NCBI RefSeq assembly: GCF_042453785.1
Contig: NC_091672.1
Span: 2,175,001-2,239,000 of the forward strand
Direction of reading: 5' to 3'
DNA length: 64,000 nt
DNA from: Malus domestica
Taxonomy: Eukaryota > Streptophyta > Magnoliopsida > Rosales > Rosaceae
Both the position numbers and the translations under genes were made by a program. The notes under the pieces were generated by a model, which did not search any database, was not told where the DNA came from, and saw nothing but the letters and a program-made list of their open reading frames with translations. Below are positions 62,655 to 64,000 of this stretch, piece after piece. How positions within the stretch are numbered: the stretch's first letter is position 1; the number at the start of each line of letters is the position of its first letter.

Positions 62655-62967
62655 TAAAAGAAAACTAATGAAAAGAGTTTGAAAACTTTGAGTTTTAATG
62701 ATAAGGACAAAATAAAAGATAAAGTGAATAGTACCAGGATTGACTTTTTAGTGTAAACATGTGATTTTTCGTTAAAGTGAACAGTACCGGATGCTTTTCG
62801 TTAAAGTTCCCAATAAATAAAGGAAAACTAACAAAAAGTTCAAAAAAACTTTCATTTTAATAAAAGGTCATTTTTAAAAGTATAGTAAATAGTACCAGGA
62901 AAAGGTATAAATATGGTTTTTCGTTAAAAATGAACAGTATCGGAAGTGTTTTGTTAAAACTCCCAAT
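62655..62967. mobile_element. Two TTAACGAAAA-type MITE copies in tandem
   Basis: 62655-62810 and 62811-62967 each begin AAAACTAA(T/C)(G/A)AAAAG and end TTTTCGTTAAAGTTCCC or TTTTGTTAAAACTCCC, with the inner TGGTTTTTCGTTAAAA and AGTGAACAGTACCGG type words. The second copy is more diverged. They abut as if one inserted at the border of the other. Confidence 0.6.
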
Positions 62968-63226
62968 AAATAAAGCTACTCATCAATTTGCAAGAGCAAT
63001 TTGCATATGAGATGAAAAATTTAACAACCAGTACGACAAAAGATTCATAAACTTGGATAGAAAAGAAGATTCAAATCCACAACAATTGCATAACCATAAC
63101 CAACTACATATTTAGATTGTGATCATGTCTTCTACTGGCTAAGATCCAAAAACCGAACATTCAACTGAATAAAAATTTCTATTCAACTCCAACAGAGAAA
63201 ACCGGGATGTATGCACTACAACCGCT

Positions 63227-63809
63227 CTAGTCAAAGAGACTGAATCCCATGTCCTGCAACAAGGAAAAAACAAGAAATATAAGAAAACTATATCGTAGTC
63301 TGATGTGTCTGAGATTGTTTGTTGATACAATCTGAGTATGAAGACTATTAGTAGCGGGCAAGAAAACGTGCATCTGAATGTTCCACAACTCAAACAAAGG
63401 CAAATGTCTACTGAATTTACATGACCATATTAACAGAAGGTTGCCGCCATGCACATACAAATCATGTTTAGATGGATACTATTAAACATATACCTCTTAA
63501 GAAATAATAGCAACAGAATTGGGTTAGCAGTCATTAAAGCATGCAAACCAATATTAATGAGATTATCGAGGTAACTTACATCATCGGATTCCTCTTTCTC
63601 CTCAACCTTCTCCTCTTTCTTCGCCTCAGCTGCAGCAGGGGCAGCAGCAGCAGCACCACCGCCAGTTGCAGCCACTGCAACAGCACCACCTCCACCAGCT
63701 GGTACAGAGGCCAACTTTTCCCTTCCAGAGGCAATTAGCTCTGTGATGTCCTTACCCTTGACTTCGGAGAGCAGAAGTTGAATCCTGTCATCATCAGCCT
63801 CAGCACCAA
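63227..63809 (-). CDS. RPP2: Cytosolic 60S acidic ribosomal protein P2 (5' end outside window)
   Basis: Ribosomal stalk protein that recruits translation GTPases. Two exons are visible: 63580-63809 and 63227-63253. The first starts inside a codon (G|TT, V of [20 protein letters not shown]), so the N-terminal exon with the dimerisation helix lies beyond 64000. Then follow the P2 signature [20 protein letters not shown], an Ala/Gly hinge, an acidic [14 protein letters not shown] tail, and the short last exon giving DMGFSLFD, the invariant stalk C-terminus. Nothing abnormal. Confidence 0.95.
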
Positions 63810-64000
63810 CTGTAAACAATACCAAATTTTTAGATTCAGTAATACCTTGTATAGACACAACACCATGATTCCTAATGTTAATATCCGAGTAGAAAGCACA
63901 GACAACATAAGCATTCAACAACTCCAATACAGTAAAAAAAATTCTATCCTCTTGAGCCTCAGTTGGTATCTACTATCTAGGATTGGATTGGAATGGATAA

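Overview
This window is nuclear DNA of a flowering plant. It holds intron-rich eudicot-type genes in an AT-rich background packed with small transposable elements. Two Cassandra retroelements (5S rRNA motif in the LTR) and a GCCTAGGCG-rich Mutator-like element suggest a woody eudicot, possibly Rosaceae such as apple or pear. That placement is an inference from repeat style and was not tested by any search.

Seven host genes are intact or cut by the window edge. From left to right they are: a pleiotropic-drug-resistance ABCG transporter (minus, 3' end outside the window, 1-6310); the spliceosomal protein BUD31/G10 (minus, 18986-20002); histidinol-phosphate aminotransferase (minus, 21431-24593); a 19-exon BTB/POZ-LRR protein of the FBL11 type (minus, 25751-34548); a KIPK-type AGCVIII protein kinase (minus, 35366-38524); a monodehydroascorbate reductase with a peroxisomal tail (plus, 58435-61612); and ribosomal stalk protein P2 (minus, N-terminal exon outside, from 63227). 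Exon chains were built by hand from GT/AG borders and reading-frame continuity. All of them close in frame (145, 417, 963, 908 and 434 aa for the five complete genes). The genes are functionally unrelated, as is usual in plants. KIPK and MDHAR are, to my recollection, also neighbours in Arabidopsis.

The gaps are dominated by elements. 6.5-18.5 kb is a nest: a Mutator-like element built of CCTAGGCGG motifs; a ~1 kb near-perfect palindrome interrupted by a 1065-bp hAT with a perfect 8-bp target duplication; a second palindromic element whose core is a ~0.7 kb GAA/GAG purine tract; and a 3.1 kb solo LTR (TSD TAAAA) that itself contains MITEs and a Cassandra solo LTR. 39.8-49 kb holds MITEs, a tRNA-like SINE family, two minisatellites and a rearranged Cassandra.

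The most unusual object is a 3.77 kb non-autonomous LTR retrotransposon at 51210-54977 (TSD ACGTT, minus orientation). It carries no gag or pol. Instead it has a 215-codon ORF that joins pieces of three unrelated host genes: an RBM22-type splicing factor, a group-I WRKY factor and PEP carboxykinase. It sits inside DNA that also holds decayed fragments of a DRP2-type dynamin gene (exon 1 with two stops) and of a GPN2/QQT1-type GTPase. About 6.8 kb (48.9-55.7 kb) is therefore a patchwork of at least five captured or broken gene pieces.
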